From: Brachynemurus nebulosus
Lineage: Eukaryota; Arthropoda; Insecta; Neuroptera; Myrmeleontidae
Assembly (NCBI GenBank): GCA_035578155.1
Contig: JAPWDM010000017.1
Location: 7,517,779 to 7,581,778, forward strand
DNA length: 64,000 bases
Direction: 5' to 3'
Shown: in pieces, positions 52,301-62,567 of the stretch
How the letters are laid out: the number at the start of each line of letters is the position of its first letter
How positions within the stretch are numbered: the first letter of the stretch is position 1
The notes under the pieces: model-generated
What the model was told of the DNA's origin: nothing
What the model saw: only the letters and a program-made list of their open reading frames with translations
Databases searched by the model: none
Translations under genes and position numbers: made by a program

Positions 52301-53044
52301 TTCGCAAACAGTAACATTTCTGGTGTTGAACGACTTCAAATCCAGTAGCAAATTATCTTCATTGTCGAATTTTGCATATAGACCGAACAATTCAAAATTT
52401 GTTTTAAATGATGTATGCTTCGCCAGTTCCATACGCAGCAGCTGAAGCACATTTTCCTTAACTTCATCCAAAAATTCTTCAATGGACTGGAAGTACTCGG
52501 AACTCTTCACCCGGTAGCTGATTATTCTGGTTTTGAACGCACTGTTGATAGTTTCCACATTAACGTTTCCAGTACCGCAGCATAATTTATTTTTGTGGGC
52601 TGCGCTTCGTAAATGCCCATTGAATGATGAAATCGGTATATCCACATCGCATACTTCGCACCGTCTTGTGCCCCGATCTGCCTTTGATTTTTTGGATGGA
52701 CTGCCATTTTTTTCATCAGCTGTACGCTTTCTCGAAACATGACCGCTGCTAGTTGAGGGCTGTTCATGATCAGGTACGACGCTGGGTGCGGGTTGTCCAT
52801 GTTCATTAGCCATATGCCCTCCAGACCATTTCTAACATATTCACCGCAGTAAGCACACAATGCCGTCGTTGAATGGAAACTTTTTCACATGGTGATGTAA
52901 ACTATCCATTCTCGTAAACATGACCCCACACTGACTGCATTTAAAAGATGAACCATTGTCGCCATGTTTCGTCTTCAAATATCTTGTCAAAGCATCCCGA
53001 CGGCTGAATCCTGCTGGACACATTTTGCAGTTGAACAAAGCCAT
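49370..53044 (-). pseudogene. polB: Polinton/adintovirus-type DNA polymerase B, decayed
   Basis: Order from 53044: two C2H2 fingers (CKMCPAGFSRRDALTRYLKTKH; CSQCGVMFTRMDSLHHH), a frameshift near 52850, a Ser/Lys-rich linker with a third finger (CEVCDVDIPISSFNGHLRSAAH), a conserved region with LLEVYYLEVNISKYNPLR and ACFAWAITSALHPVDH, a TGA at 51788-51790 where Trp is expected, a treble-clef endonuclease VII-like segment (GNDRVRDHDHLTGEFRGAAH) embedded with exonuclease motifs (YADFE, NLSGYDAHFI), a frameshift near 51050, RFIDSFRFMASSLDKL and YLKTDVLLLADVFE, then the palm. Motif A is deleted (junction about 50500) and the motif C aspartates are replaced by a short duplication (49871-49899). PF03175-type polymerases replicate DNA by protein priming. 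This copy is dead. Confidence 0.85.
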
Positions 53045-53597
53045 TTTTCCTAAATTTAACAAAAAAAGATTGTTTAGTTTTCGCGAAATATTTATAATTT
53101 GCTTCTAAGATTAAATTTATTATTATTATGAACGTTAAACTTGATCAAAAATTTTTTATTTACAAGTAGGTATTAGATCACTTGAGGACGCAGTGTAGTA
53201 TGCCTAAATATAGGGTGATGCGATACACGTATGTATGTACATACGTACTACAGGCTATGACGCTGACTTTGTCTGCGTCGCCAATTTTTTTTTTTTTTTT
53301 GTGTACGTTTATCATACGTCGCCATTTTTTTGTTTTTCATACGTACAGACGGTGACGTTGACTTTGTCGACGTCGTCATTTTTTTTTTTTTTTTGTGGAC
53401 GTTTATAATACGTCGCCATTTTTTTCTTTTTGTGTGGACATTTATAGACGCTTTCCTTTTCTATTACTTTACCTGACCTTGTTGACGTCTGTAGACGTTT
53501 TCCTTTTCTGTTACTCTGACCGACTTTTTTTGGTGATGGCGTTTATAATGAGTGCTTGTCTTGAAATACCGGTTTATTTTAATTAAAAAAATCCAAT
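53045..53597. other. Spacer with ACGTCGCC/T-run repeats, no gene seen
   Basis: The blocks gactttgtcgacgtcgtcat, T12-T16 runs and cgtttataatacgtcgccat repeat two to three times between 53265 and 53520. Locally CpG-rich in an AT-rich setting. Confidence 0.55.
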
Positions 53598-53675
53598 CAG
53601 TGGTATGATTTGAACTTGGCTACTTTTGTATGCCGTCCAAGCGTCATATCGACTCCACCACGGCGGTTACTTAGC
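53598..53675 (-). repeat. tRNA-derived (SINE-like) sequence
   Basis: On the minus strand an A box TGGTGGAGTCG (53660-53650) and a B box AAGTTCAAATC (53617-53607) lie about 33 bp apart, as in tRNA genes or SINE heads. The T stem does not pair well, so it is not a functional tRNA. A T-rich tail follows. Confidence 0.5.
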
Positions 53676-53954
53676 GAACTTATAAAAAAAATTGTACACT
53701 TTTAATGAAAAAAATGTATTGAATTGAAAAATTCAACAGGTGGACACGTGAGTGTACATATATGTTTTTATGTGGTTGTTTGTGTAATACATACAATATT
53801 TTCAATTGTGTTTTTATTAATTGTTTGTGGATCTGTATTTAATTTTTTTGTTTAGTTTTTGTTTAGCATGCAAATATTTTATGTATGTGTGTGTGTGTGT
53901 GTGAGTAGTAGTTTTTGGACAGAACGGGATCCACCATCCCACCATCCGACTTTT

Positions 53955-54190
53955 TTGGCCGACCTCGGGAGGAGGCAAAACTACCGGGGCGGTTCTAGAA
54001 GCCTCCGGCGGTGGGTGGAGTAATGTGAACGAAAATTTTTTTCCAACCTAAGTGAACCCAACGGAACTTGATCCAACCTAACAGAACCTAAGGAAATTTG
54101 GTTTAACCTAACCTAACTTAACATAACCTAAGCCAACCTAACAAAATTTTTTCTAACCTAACCGAACCTAAGAACTGAAAATTTCCCTAA
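53955..54190 (+). repeat. CCTAA-rich degenerate repeat, copy 2
   Basis: Direct copy of 48690-48920: gacctcgggaggaggcaaaa, ttctagaagcctccggcggt, gtaatgtgaacgaaaatttt, then degenerate CCTAA units. Together the two copies flank the polymerase B pseudogene. Confidence 0.85.
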
Positions 54191-54192
54191 TT

Positions 54193-54400
54193 GATGGCGC
54201 AGCTACCTTCGAGCCCTGTAAATTCACTACTAGATGGCTCTCGTAGTCTGGATAATAGCGATCCCTGTGTGTAAGTTTGAAAAATTGTCAACAGATGGCG
54301 CAGCCACCTTCGAGCCCTGTAAATTCACTACTAGATGTCGCTGCTCGTCCGGATACTAGCGATGCCTGTGCGTAAGTTTGAGAAATTGTCAACACATGGT
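54193..54400. repeat. About 101-bp tandem duplication
   Basis: gatggcgcag(c)accttcgagccctgtaaattcactactagatg occurs at 54193 and 54294. The gatggcgc phrase also appears at the end of CCTAA copy 1 (about 48912), so this is part of the same repeat. Confidence 0.85.
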
Positions 54401-54552
54401 GCTGAAAATCCTTTTTGATAGTTAAACTAGCCATGAAAAGATGGCGGCGCTAGTCTGAACCACCGCGAATTCTGTACCTAGATTCAAAATTCCATGAAAA
54501 GATGGTGTTGCTTTCATAATTTTATAATATTTTTATCTGAAAATAGGGTTAA

Positions 54553-55425
54553 AGCCAGCCAGTATTTCAAAATCGGCACGAAGATGACACAGATCGATCT
54601 AAAAGAAACTTGAATACTTTTAATGAAAGTATGATGGCTGCAGCAAAAGCAATCAAAAGTAAATTCGATTCTTTAAAAAACTCACATAATATTCTACAAT
54701 CTGTGAATGACGAAGATAATCGATCTAACGAAGAAGAGCATTTACCATCGCCTGATAACTACAAAGAAACAAGTTTTACTCCAACAATGGCTGGTCTCTT
54801 GCAAACTGCTCTAGACATATTAATGATCAAAGAGCTTCAGAACGCATGCGCAAAGGACGAAGCACAAGAATATAAAAATTCAGAAGAAAAGGAACAACCT
54901 TCAACATCAAATTCAATAAATGGAGAAGCTAAACGTCTGAAGTATGATGAAAACGCTAACCTTCATAATGGTCATTCGAAATCTGCTGATGTAGAAGAAT
55001 ATTTTGATGATCCGAACCATTTAGTCGATGAACTAAGAAGTTTAGCGACTCAGACGCAAATTGGAGAAGAAATGGTTAATACTATGTGCAATTTAAAGGA
55101 AAGGCATTATATTGTAAATCCCAGCTTTGCGGATTATATCGAAAATGAGAAAAAACAAAGCCATTTTAATAATTTAAAGAAAAGTGACATTGGGAGGCGA
55201 ATTATCTCCATAACTCGGAAATTGGAAAAGCATGATATTATTGAGCCAGTGTTAAAGTATGTATCAAATGATGCCGAATACAGCGATGAAAAAATATCTG
55301 CTAGCGACAACGAAGATACTGCGAGCGAAGCAGAATCTGATGATGACGAGAATACAGTCGTCGACGATGGTGATGAAAAAATTGCGGGTAAAGGGTTATA
55401 CTTACGACCTTATAGGAGGTTTTAA
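54553..55425 (+). CDS. Unidentified acidic protein with C-terminal GKGLYLRPY
   Basis: The open frame begins after a TAA at 54550 and runs to TAA at 55425. The first ATG is at 54631, but coding-like sequence (RHEDDTDRSKRNLNTFNESM) precedes it, so the true start may be an upstream exon or a lost 5' part. The N-terminus has a basic helix (AAAKAIKSKFDSLKN). Then comes a Glu/Ser-rich region, a conserved-looking block (YFDDPNHLVDELRSLATQTQ), a Lys-rich helix, a long acidic run (SEAESDDDENTVVDDGDE) and the end GKGLYLRPYRRF. AATAAA follows within 10 bp of the stop. From memory, proteins with such an N-terminal helix and G-x-G-L-Y-L-x-P-Y accompany Polinton-like polymerases in arthropods. I cannot verify this. 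No stop or frameshift is seen. Confidence 0.6.
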   Translation, partial: SQPVFQNRHEDDTDRSKRNLNTFNESMMAAAKAIKSKFDSLKNSHNILQSVNDEDNRSNEEEHLPSPDNYKETSFTPTMAGLLQTALDILMIKELQNACAKDEAQEYKNSEEKEQPSTSNSINGEAKRLKYDENANLHNGHSKSADVEEYFDDPNHLVDELRSLATQTQIGEEMVNTMCNLKERHYIVNPSFADYIENEKKQSHFNNLKKSDIGRRIISITRKLEKHDIIEPVLKYVSNDAEYSDEKISASDNEDTASEAESDDDENTVVDDGDEKIAGKGLYLRPYRRF

Positions 55426-57047
55426 AATAAACTCTTAACATTTTATGAGTTGTAAACTAAACCAATAGTGTAACTTTGCCAACAGCTGTATACCAAAGTT
55501 AATTATTTAATAAAATATTTTAAAATTATGTGAGTGTTATTATTTCTTACATACCACAGTTCTTAAACAATTTTAGTAATTCGTTAAAAAAAGATCGTCG
55601 AAGTGATTTTTCTTACAACGAACTATGTAATGTGTATTTTTTTAACTATTCAAAATGGTGTTATTTAAATGTATTTGGGGAATTCTCATATTTTGGGTAC
55701 ACACTGCGATGAATATTGTTAGCTAGCATTGGTTGAAACATGTAACACACACAAAAAAATGTGGTTAAGAAATTCTAACATGAAAATGACGAATGAAGAG
55801 GGGTTTTATTACATACGTTCAATATTTTTATTAAAATATTGAACGTATATTTAGTGTGCCGCTTTCATTCATTTTTCGAAATTACCCAATATATGTAATG
55901 TTCTTACGTGCCCCTGAATATAGTCAATTAAATTGCATTGTCCTATTAACATTCTGGTGCGATAGAACATATGTGTAAACTATGTAATTCTTACAAATAA
56001 GTATTTACTCATATTATTAATGATTTGCTAATTTGAAGTATCGTTTGAACAGTAATGATGTAAAACTGTCAAACAGGAAAGTGTTAATTAATTGAATTCA
56101 GCTTAATCCCGAAAAAATATTCCTATGGTTTTAATGTCTACAGGAGGCTTTGAGTCGCTTTTTAAAAACGATGAGATTTATTTACTTTCCAGCCTGTATA
56201 CACATTTATTCTTAAAGTATTAGTTTACATTTTCAATTCGTTACTTACAATTGGAAATATTTTATATATAATTTTTTATTATTTACGTCTTGTAACTGAT
56301 AATTTTTAGGTGTTTTTACAAAATTAAACTGCAAATAGTTTAAAAACATTCCACTGTCTTATGCAAAACATAAATTTTTATTTAGCACTCTATTTTTTTC
56401 TCTATCGTCAATAAATTAACAAACAAAAAAATACTTATTCAATACCCATCTTTCTATAACAATTGTTTATGGTAAAAATATTGGGGGAATATATAAACAT
56501 AATAAGTTTCGGCGAAGTAAGAACATACAAAATTTAACATGGGAAAAAATTGTTGAGATCAGAGTATGCTTGTTTTTTATGGGTATTATTTTTATATAGG
56601 TATCCATACTTATTAAAATTTTCTTTAATTGCAAAAAGGTATATTTGAAAACAATAGGTGTTCAATTTTCTACTAAGCAGTACTATTTGTTAATAAATAT
56701 TTCAACATTAGATTAATATTTATTTATAGTTATCTTAATAAATTTACTGCTATTGTCTTTTAATGACTTCTAAATATTATTTTGACGCGATATTATTTAA
56801 AATTTTGCTAAATATTTAATAATAATAAAACAAATTTTCCCTGTGTTAAAATTTATATGTTCTTAGTTGCTTGAAACACCCGGTATTTGTTTAAGTACCA
56901 ATCCTGTATTAAAAATTTAGCATGCATTTTTCGGATTTTGATTTTATTTATCTTTTTACCTTTAAAGATATTTTTTTCATTAAAATATTACGTATATATT
57001 TCTAAATCACTCAATATATGCAATGTTCTTATTTATCTCTGAAAATA
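55426..57047. other. AT-rich spacer with a perfect 16-bp hairpin
   Basis: No gene seen. At 55813-55848, ATACGTTCAATATTTT, loop TATT, AAAATATTGAACGTAT forms an uninterrupted 16-bp stem. The phrase caatatatgYaatgttctta occurs at about 55888 and again at about 57012, just before the polymerase fragment. Confidence 0.6.
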
Positions 57048-57130
57048 CCCCCGGGAGAGTTTTAAGTTTATTGTTGGGATGCCATGAACCAAATCGCTAA
57101 TCGTCATTTGTTAGTGTAACCTTATTTTAA
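57048..57130 (-). pseudogene. polB: Second fragment of the polymerase B 3' end
   Basis: Plus-strand gggagagttttaagtttatt, gttgggatgccatgaac and tttgttagtgtaaccttatt align with gggagagttttgagtctatt, gttgggtgctatgaac and tttgttagtgcggccttatt at 49411-49480, in the same orientation. Only the last about 28 codons are recognisable. It shows that a second polymerase copy once stood here. Confidence 0.75.
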
Positions 57131-58161
57131 CAATCACTAACGTCTTAAGACTTAAAGTTTTTTCATCATCATATTTTTGGCAAACTTGTTAATATATGTA
57201 TAGACATGACATAGTATATAATCAGAAATATCGTGAAGTCAGATTATGATTTTCTTAAATTTTTAATAAATAAAACACATTTTTATAAATTATAATAATA
57301 TACAATACATATTGGAGTACAACAATATGAGAAAAAACGCTTATTTAGCATTGATAAAATAATTTCGTATTTAAGATGAATTGCTATTACAGCCATTTAC
57401 AAAACTAAAGCCATAGGTATATGTATAAACTAATTTTTTTTTTATAATTAAAACAATAGAAAATAATAAATTTAACAAAAACAGATACATTGTCTAGATA
57501 AATATAAAATAATAAAAGGAAATTTTCGTAAAAAATACGGAACATTGTACAATTAAATAAGACTAAAAAATATCTATAACGAGAAATTAATGTTTCAAAA
57601 CTACTTTAAGATCATCAAATTAATGTTTCAAAAAACAACTTTAAGATGATTACATATTAAGTTTTAAAAATATAAAGAGTAGGATTTTTTTAAAAATATA
57701 TTCATATCGTAAAATATGATTTTAACGGTATAGAAACCCTTACTTGTAACGGAGCACTGTACATATTAAATTACAATTTTTTTAGATAAATGGGAAGAAT
57801 GCATATTTTTACAATACATAATTAAAGCAAATGCACGCTATAGCGTGAACCTTGCTATATGGTGTACCATAATTGCAAATAAAATTTTTTATAACATTTG
57901 ATAATAGTTTTCAAACTTATTATTTTTGTTAGCAAAAATCGGCAAATGAATAAAAACTAACGTTTCTACTCATAGTCATATATTTTAATAATATCAAATA
58001 GTTATACATAAATTTATGGGGAATTTTTATATTCGAATCAAGTTTAGGTTATGATATTAAAAATTAGTTTGATTTCTTTTTAGGGATCGGTGTAAATCAA
58101 AAGATCGGTTTTTTTCTTTAAATTTTTTTTTATTAAGTATAGTTTTTAAAATAGGTACACA
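57131..58161. other. AT-rich intergenic DNA, no gene seen
   Basis: Low-complexity sequence with a direct repeat (attaatgtttcaaaa…acttttaagat at about 57587 and 57620). Nothing coding. Confidence 0.5.
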
Positions 58162-58599
58162 ATGATCACTTTTTTAACTTGTAAAATTTATAATTATATT
58201 AAAAATTTGTGCATATGCAAGAAAGTGCTCTGTGAAGGAATCAAAGATCACCAATTGAATCGATTGGCCGACTTGTGTATTAAAATAGTGAAAAACTATT
58301 CAACAAACACCATTGAATTTATAGAGGTGGTTTGTAGACTTTTCAAGAGGAATTATAGACGAAATGTTGGAAATACTGAGATAACGGAATATTTCTGTTG
58401 TATGGAATTTACGGATCATTACATCAATCTTCTTCAATGTTCTAACGCAGAATTAAGAGAACTAACAAGGAGATGCACCCAGAGTGAAATTCGGGATTTT
58501 GATGAAACTTCGCTGGTGTGTAAAATAGGCAAAAATAAGGGACCCGTATTTTTTTTTATCGGCCATCTTCCATGTTTACGGGGTGAAACCAGTCCCTAA
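58162..58599 (+). CDS. Orphan ORF, unidentified 145-residue protein
   Basis: Open from ATG 58162. Composition is protein-like and not low-complexity, rich in Cys and charged residues (VLCEGIKDHQLNRLADLCIK, VVCRLFKRNYRRNVG, EYFCCMEFTDHYINLLQ, RELTRRCTQSE). The pattern suggests a helical domain. The last about 25 residues (after KIGKNKG) run into repeat-like DNA (atctcgaaaactataagaga), so the true end may be a splice donor near 58530 or the gene is truncated. I do not recognise the family. It could be a host exon or a viral/transposon gene. No signal peptide or clear membrane span. Confidence 0.4.
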   Translation: MITFLTCKIYNYIKNLCICKKVLCEGIKDHQLNRLADLCIKIVKNYSTNTIEFIEVVCRLFKRNYRRNVGNTEITEYFCCMEFTDHYINLLQCSNAELRELTRRCTQSEIRDFDETSLVCKIGKNKGPVFFFIGHLPCLRGETSP

Positions 58600-59048
58600 A
58601 GTTGGGGGTTCAAATCGTATTTCTTAAGATATCTCGAAAACTATAAGAGATAGAGGAAAACTTTAAATTGACGAAATGTTACTCTTTTTGAAATATGTGT
58701 GGTATCTGAAACATGATTTAACATTTTTTTTTTTTTAATTTAAAAATCTTTCTAAGTTATACCCATAAGAGTATAATAATTATCATCGAAAAGCTGAATG
58801 ATCTGGTCAATTAAAATCTAAACGTATTTTTTGCAATAGATCTAATGTCGTCCAAAAGAGGCACTATTTCTTTTGTATAGTTAAAAACGTCTCAGTGCTT
58901 ACAGAGTGTAAGGAATTCATACTGATTCGATGAAGATTTTATTGTTAAGGTGATTTTTGCAACATCTCTTTCCCGACGAAATATAAAGCCACTCTCGATG
59001 AATACCTGATTTCTAGAAGTTATGCTTATACACAATGCATGAGTGATT
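58600..59048. other. Intergenic repeat-like DNA, no gene seen
   Basis: Contains phrases common in insect dispersed repeats (agatatctcgaaaactataa). No frame with motifs. Confidence 0.45.
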
Positions 59049-59388
59049 TTAATTATGATATCGAGGAATGGGTAGAGGGATTTTTTCTTGTTCTGGTTTA
59101 GAAGTTACGCATAATTCTGAATTTTCCAGTGTTACATAACTTTTCGTAATATCTAAAATCGAAAGAACAATTTGATCTCTTGTAATATCTGATGTAGACG
59201 CGGCAGAAGTTTTTTTTGTTATTAATATTTTTGAAGCAAAACTTCGGCAAGTAGAACACACATGAGCACCATTTTTGAACTCACAGTTTTTAAAATTTCG
59301 AAGAATAGATAAAATTCTTAGTACAAATACGAAAACTACAAACATTGTTTATCCATTTTTTACAACAAACACATTGTTTAGCAGGCAT
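59049..59388 (-). pseudogene. Broken CxxC-CxxC zinc-binding reading frame
   Basis: Start ATG at 59388 (MPAKQCVCCKKWINN) with one CxxC. After a one-base frame change near 59300 the frame continues NCEFKNGAHVCSTCRSFASK with the second CxxC, then a Ser/Thr-rich part to a stop at 59049. The spacing fits a small zinc-binding domain. Family unknown; possibly transposon-derived. Confidence 0.4.
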
Positions 59389-60383
59389 TGTTTTCAACCT
59401 ATATATAGACAAAATCGTCAAAAACACTTTAAAATGAAAAATTAATCGTTTACTGAAGTGTTTATTATTTGTACGTGTCGCAACATGCATGCATTATATG
59501 ATGCTGTGTTTAATATATCACTTGCGATATTTATTTCAACTATTTTTCTCCCACAAAAGCGCACAAAGTACCAACTTCAAATTAATTTCATTCAACAGTA
59601 TATTAACCGTAAAGTGACATATGTTAATTTGAATTTGGTACCTTGAACGCTTCTTCCTGAAATAAAGGCCTATTTGTTAAAAAAATGAGAAAAATTCTAA
59701 AAAATACGTGAAGAACCCAACTTTAGGACGCAATTATGACATTAAAGAAATTTAACTATGAAATAAAAATTACACCACGTGAAACCATACATTTTGTACA
59801 AAATAAACCAACAATTAGATCTCTGTAAATTGAAAATTTTTTTCACACGTATATTATGGGCGAAAAATGGGCCTTATCCGGACTCGTCCTTTATTATTAT
59901 ATAGACAAAGCAGAAGATGTACGCAATATGTACTTACATGTATAGTAAAAAACATACGCTGCATACATAGAACATATCAGAAAAATTTGCCGTTTAAGCA
60001 AAACTATATTCACATGTATATCATATACGTATGTAATACTAATAATAATTAATAGATTAATTTTGTGGTTAAATATTATGTATTTAATAGTTTGATAATG
60101 ATAGCAGATGTTTTTAAATTTACTTATTTGCAATTTGATAGATTTTTAGGAATTTTATCTATATACATATCACTAATTGACTAAAATATTCTCATTATTT
60201 GTGTCTTTTTTTTTGTGCATTTTGTTAAAAATACAAAGAGGTGGGCTAAAATATTTATTATATGTTTTAAAACTAATTTACGTAGGTAGATTGTATTAGA
60301 ATTAGAATTGATATTAGAAATTATCAGTAAAAATCAGTTACCTGTCCTAATGGTATTTAAATAAAGATTGCATAATGCCTATT
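59389..60383. other. AT-rich intergenic DNA, no gene seen
   Basis: Short frames with Ile/Tyr/Asn/Phe bias only. Nothing recognisable. Confidence 0.5.
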
Positions 60384-61530
60384 AGTCCAAGCAAATTACT
60401 GATTAAAACCTTGTTTTTTGCCAAAATTAGTACCTGGAAGGAAAAATAAGGAAAAGATAGGAAAAAATCCGTAGAATTCGATGAACTATTTTTAAATAGC
60501 TGAATCATGTGGTAAGTTCCTCAAAATGGCGACCAAAGAAGACCAAAAACAGTTTTTTACATTTTTAAAAAAACTGAATTTCGTACAAGAAAATGTTTCG
60601 TGCAAAAGTTGTAGAACTATTTAATTTCAACAGCATGAGACCAATTTCGTGCAAATTAGTGCATAAACAAATTAGTTATCGCAAAAAAACCGCCAAAAAT
60701 CGCGATTTTTTCAATTGCTTATACTTTAAAGGGATAAAAATATTTTTTTATGAAACTTGGCAAAAGTATAGTCCCTGGCAAGTAGAATAGGAATGTTTTT
60801 GAAAAATTGCAAAACATTTGGTAATTTTTGCAAAAATCAATTCTTTTGAAAAAAGGACGTTTTCGCAGAGTTTGATTTAACCAGGTTCTGGACCACCTGC
60901 AGACACGTTTACGAGCTTAAAATTTTCTTAAAGATTTGTAGTAACGTATGCAATAAGTGCGCGCATTATTAAGTTACTCAAAGTATACAAAATAAATGAG
61001 CGAAAGATTAATGATTTTTATGAATCCAGCAAACTTTTATTTTTTTGATTATGTTTTAAAAAATCATTAGGTTAGAGCTGTAAATAGGTTGAAAAATATT
61101 ACTCATGATTCTCCAGCCCCATTTTTTGAGATAAAGTTATTTTCAATGGTTAAAGTGAAAAACTTCGTAGGTATTTTTTTTTTAGTTTTAAGATTTTGTT
61201 CTTAAGGGCTTCACGGTTATGCTAGGCATCAGCCCACAAAACCTCGTACGCGATAGTCCATATTTATGGCTTCTAGAGACATATCAAATAGGTAATAATA
61301 AAGGTGGTACCAGGAGAAGGTTTTTTCGAGTGCCGGGAAATTTAAAAAATACACTTACCAAGATTTTAAACTTGAACTGTCGATTTTCAAGCCAGATTCT
61401 TTGTTGTTCCAATAAATATGTAATCTGTGAATTCGATACAAGTATACACGTATATGTATAGTACGTAGGTATATGTTGCTTTCATACAGACAATTTATCA
61501 AATGTTATCCGTGTTTCATTTGCACTTTCC

Positions 61531-61569
61531 AGGCCAGATTCTTTATTGTCCCAATAAAAAATCTGGCCT
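61531..61569. repeat. Near-perfect hairpin in the element interior
   Basis: AGGCCAGATT pairs with AATCTGGCCT, and after two mismatches TTATTG pairs with CAATAA over a 3-base loop. A related half (gccagattctttgttgttcc) lies at about 61392. Confidence 0.75.
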
Positions 61570-61896
61570 GCAAATGAACTTTATCTTAACAAAATAAGGC
61601 TGGAAATCGAAATTTGGTGGATTAGTGCCTAGCACTATTCTGAAACTCTTAAGAGTAAAAACTCAAAACTGGAAAAAATTGACTTATGAGGTTTTTCACT
61701 TTAGCCATTGAAAATAACTTTATCTCAATAAATGGGGCTGGAGAAACATAAGTAATACTTTTCAACCTATTTACAGCTCTAACCTAATAATTTTTAAAAA
61801 CATAATCAAAAAAATAAAATTTCAAAATATGAAAAATAATCGAAGTTTGCTGGATTCATAAAAATCATTAATCTTTCGGTCATTTATTTTGTATAC

Positions 61897-62567
61897 TGTT
61901 GTGGTACTCTGGTTTCGTTTTGTGTGACGAACGCTTTGGGAGCACCCAACTTTCCAATGTGTGATTCCAAAATAAAAGATAGAATTTTTAAACAACGATT
62001 TTTATTAAACAGTTTTCTTTTATTGGGTTTAACAAAGATATTTCAAATAGAGAAGTTTATTCTAAGTCCGAATTCCACCACTGTCTCCACTATCCACGAT
62101 GTCCCTTTGATTGATTCGGTTTCCACTATTGCTGTCCAATTCAACTGCCCGTTCCGATACTTGATTTTTGACTGATTCACTCGACTGATTATCCACGACT
62201 GATCTTCACAACTGATTCTGCACAACTCCTCTTCAGCTTCGCCTGCCATCGCCTTTTATACGCATCTGGTGATGACGTGTTGTTGTTGTTTTCCCATGAT
62301 GTGAATCTTCTAGCTGTTTCTCGAATGTTCCACCATTATATAAAGGAAAAAGAAAAAGAAATTAAAAAAATTGGTGTAAGCCGCCGTTACCGGTGGGGAT
62401 TGAACACGGGCCCTTAGTAGTGGCGAGCCGACCATATCGCCACTGCGCTACTGGACTGTGGTGATGATAGCGCCTTGTGTAGAAGACTTGTGTAAGTGGT
62501 GCGGGTGCTGGCTACAGTGGTCTTCTATTATGACCGTACACAATGTCAGTACAGTAGAGTCCCAACA
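61897..62567. mobile_element. Solo LTR, 671 bp, with ATAC target duplication
   Basis: Begins TGTTGTGGTACTCT and ends AGAGTCCCAACA, imperfect inverted TG…CA termini. ATAC flanks it at 61893-61896 and 62568-62571. Removing it restores gtatactttgag, which is exactly what the other arm of the host element reads. It has a TATA-like ccttttatacgc near 62250. It also carries a tRNA-like segment. Confidence 0.92.
62385..62462 (-). repeat. tRNA-derived segment inside the solo LTR
   Basis: Minus-strand A box TAGCGCAGTGG (62450-62440) and a B-box-like GTGTTCAATCCCC (62407-62395). T-rich sequence follows (62345-62380). It may be a SINE inserted into the LTR or an old tRNA copy. The T stem is imperfect. 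Confidence 0.55.

Noticed and set aside
53598..53675. Functional tRNA gene
   Set aside because: The A and B boxes are fair, but the T stem and acceptor stem do not pair.
62385..62462. Functional tRNA gene
   Set aside because: The boxes are good but the arms do not fold into a cloverleaf, and it lies inside an LTR.
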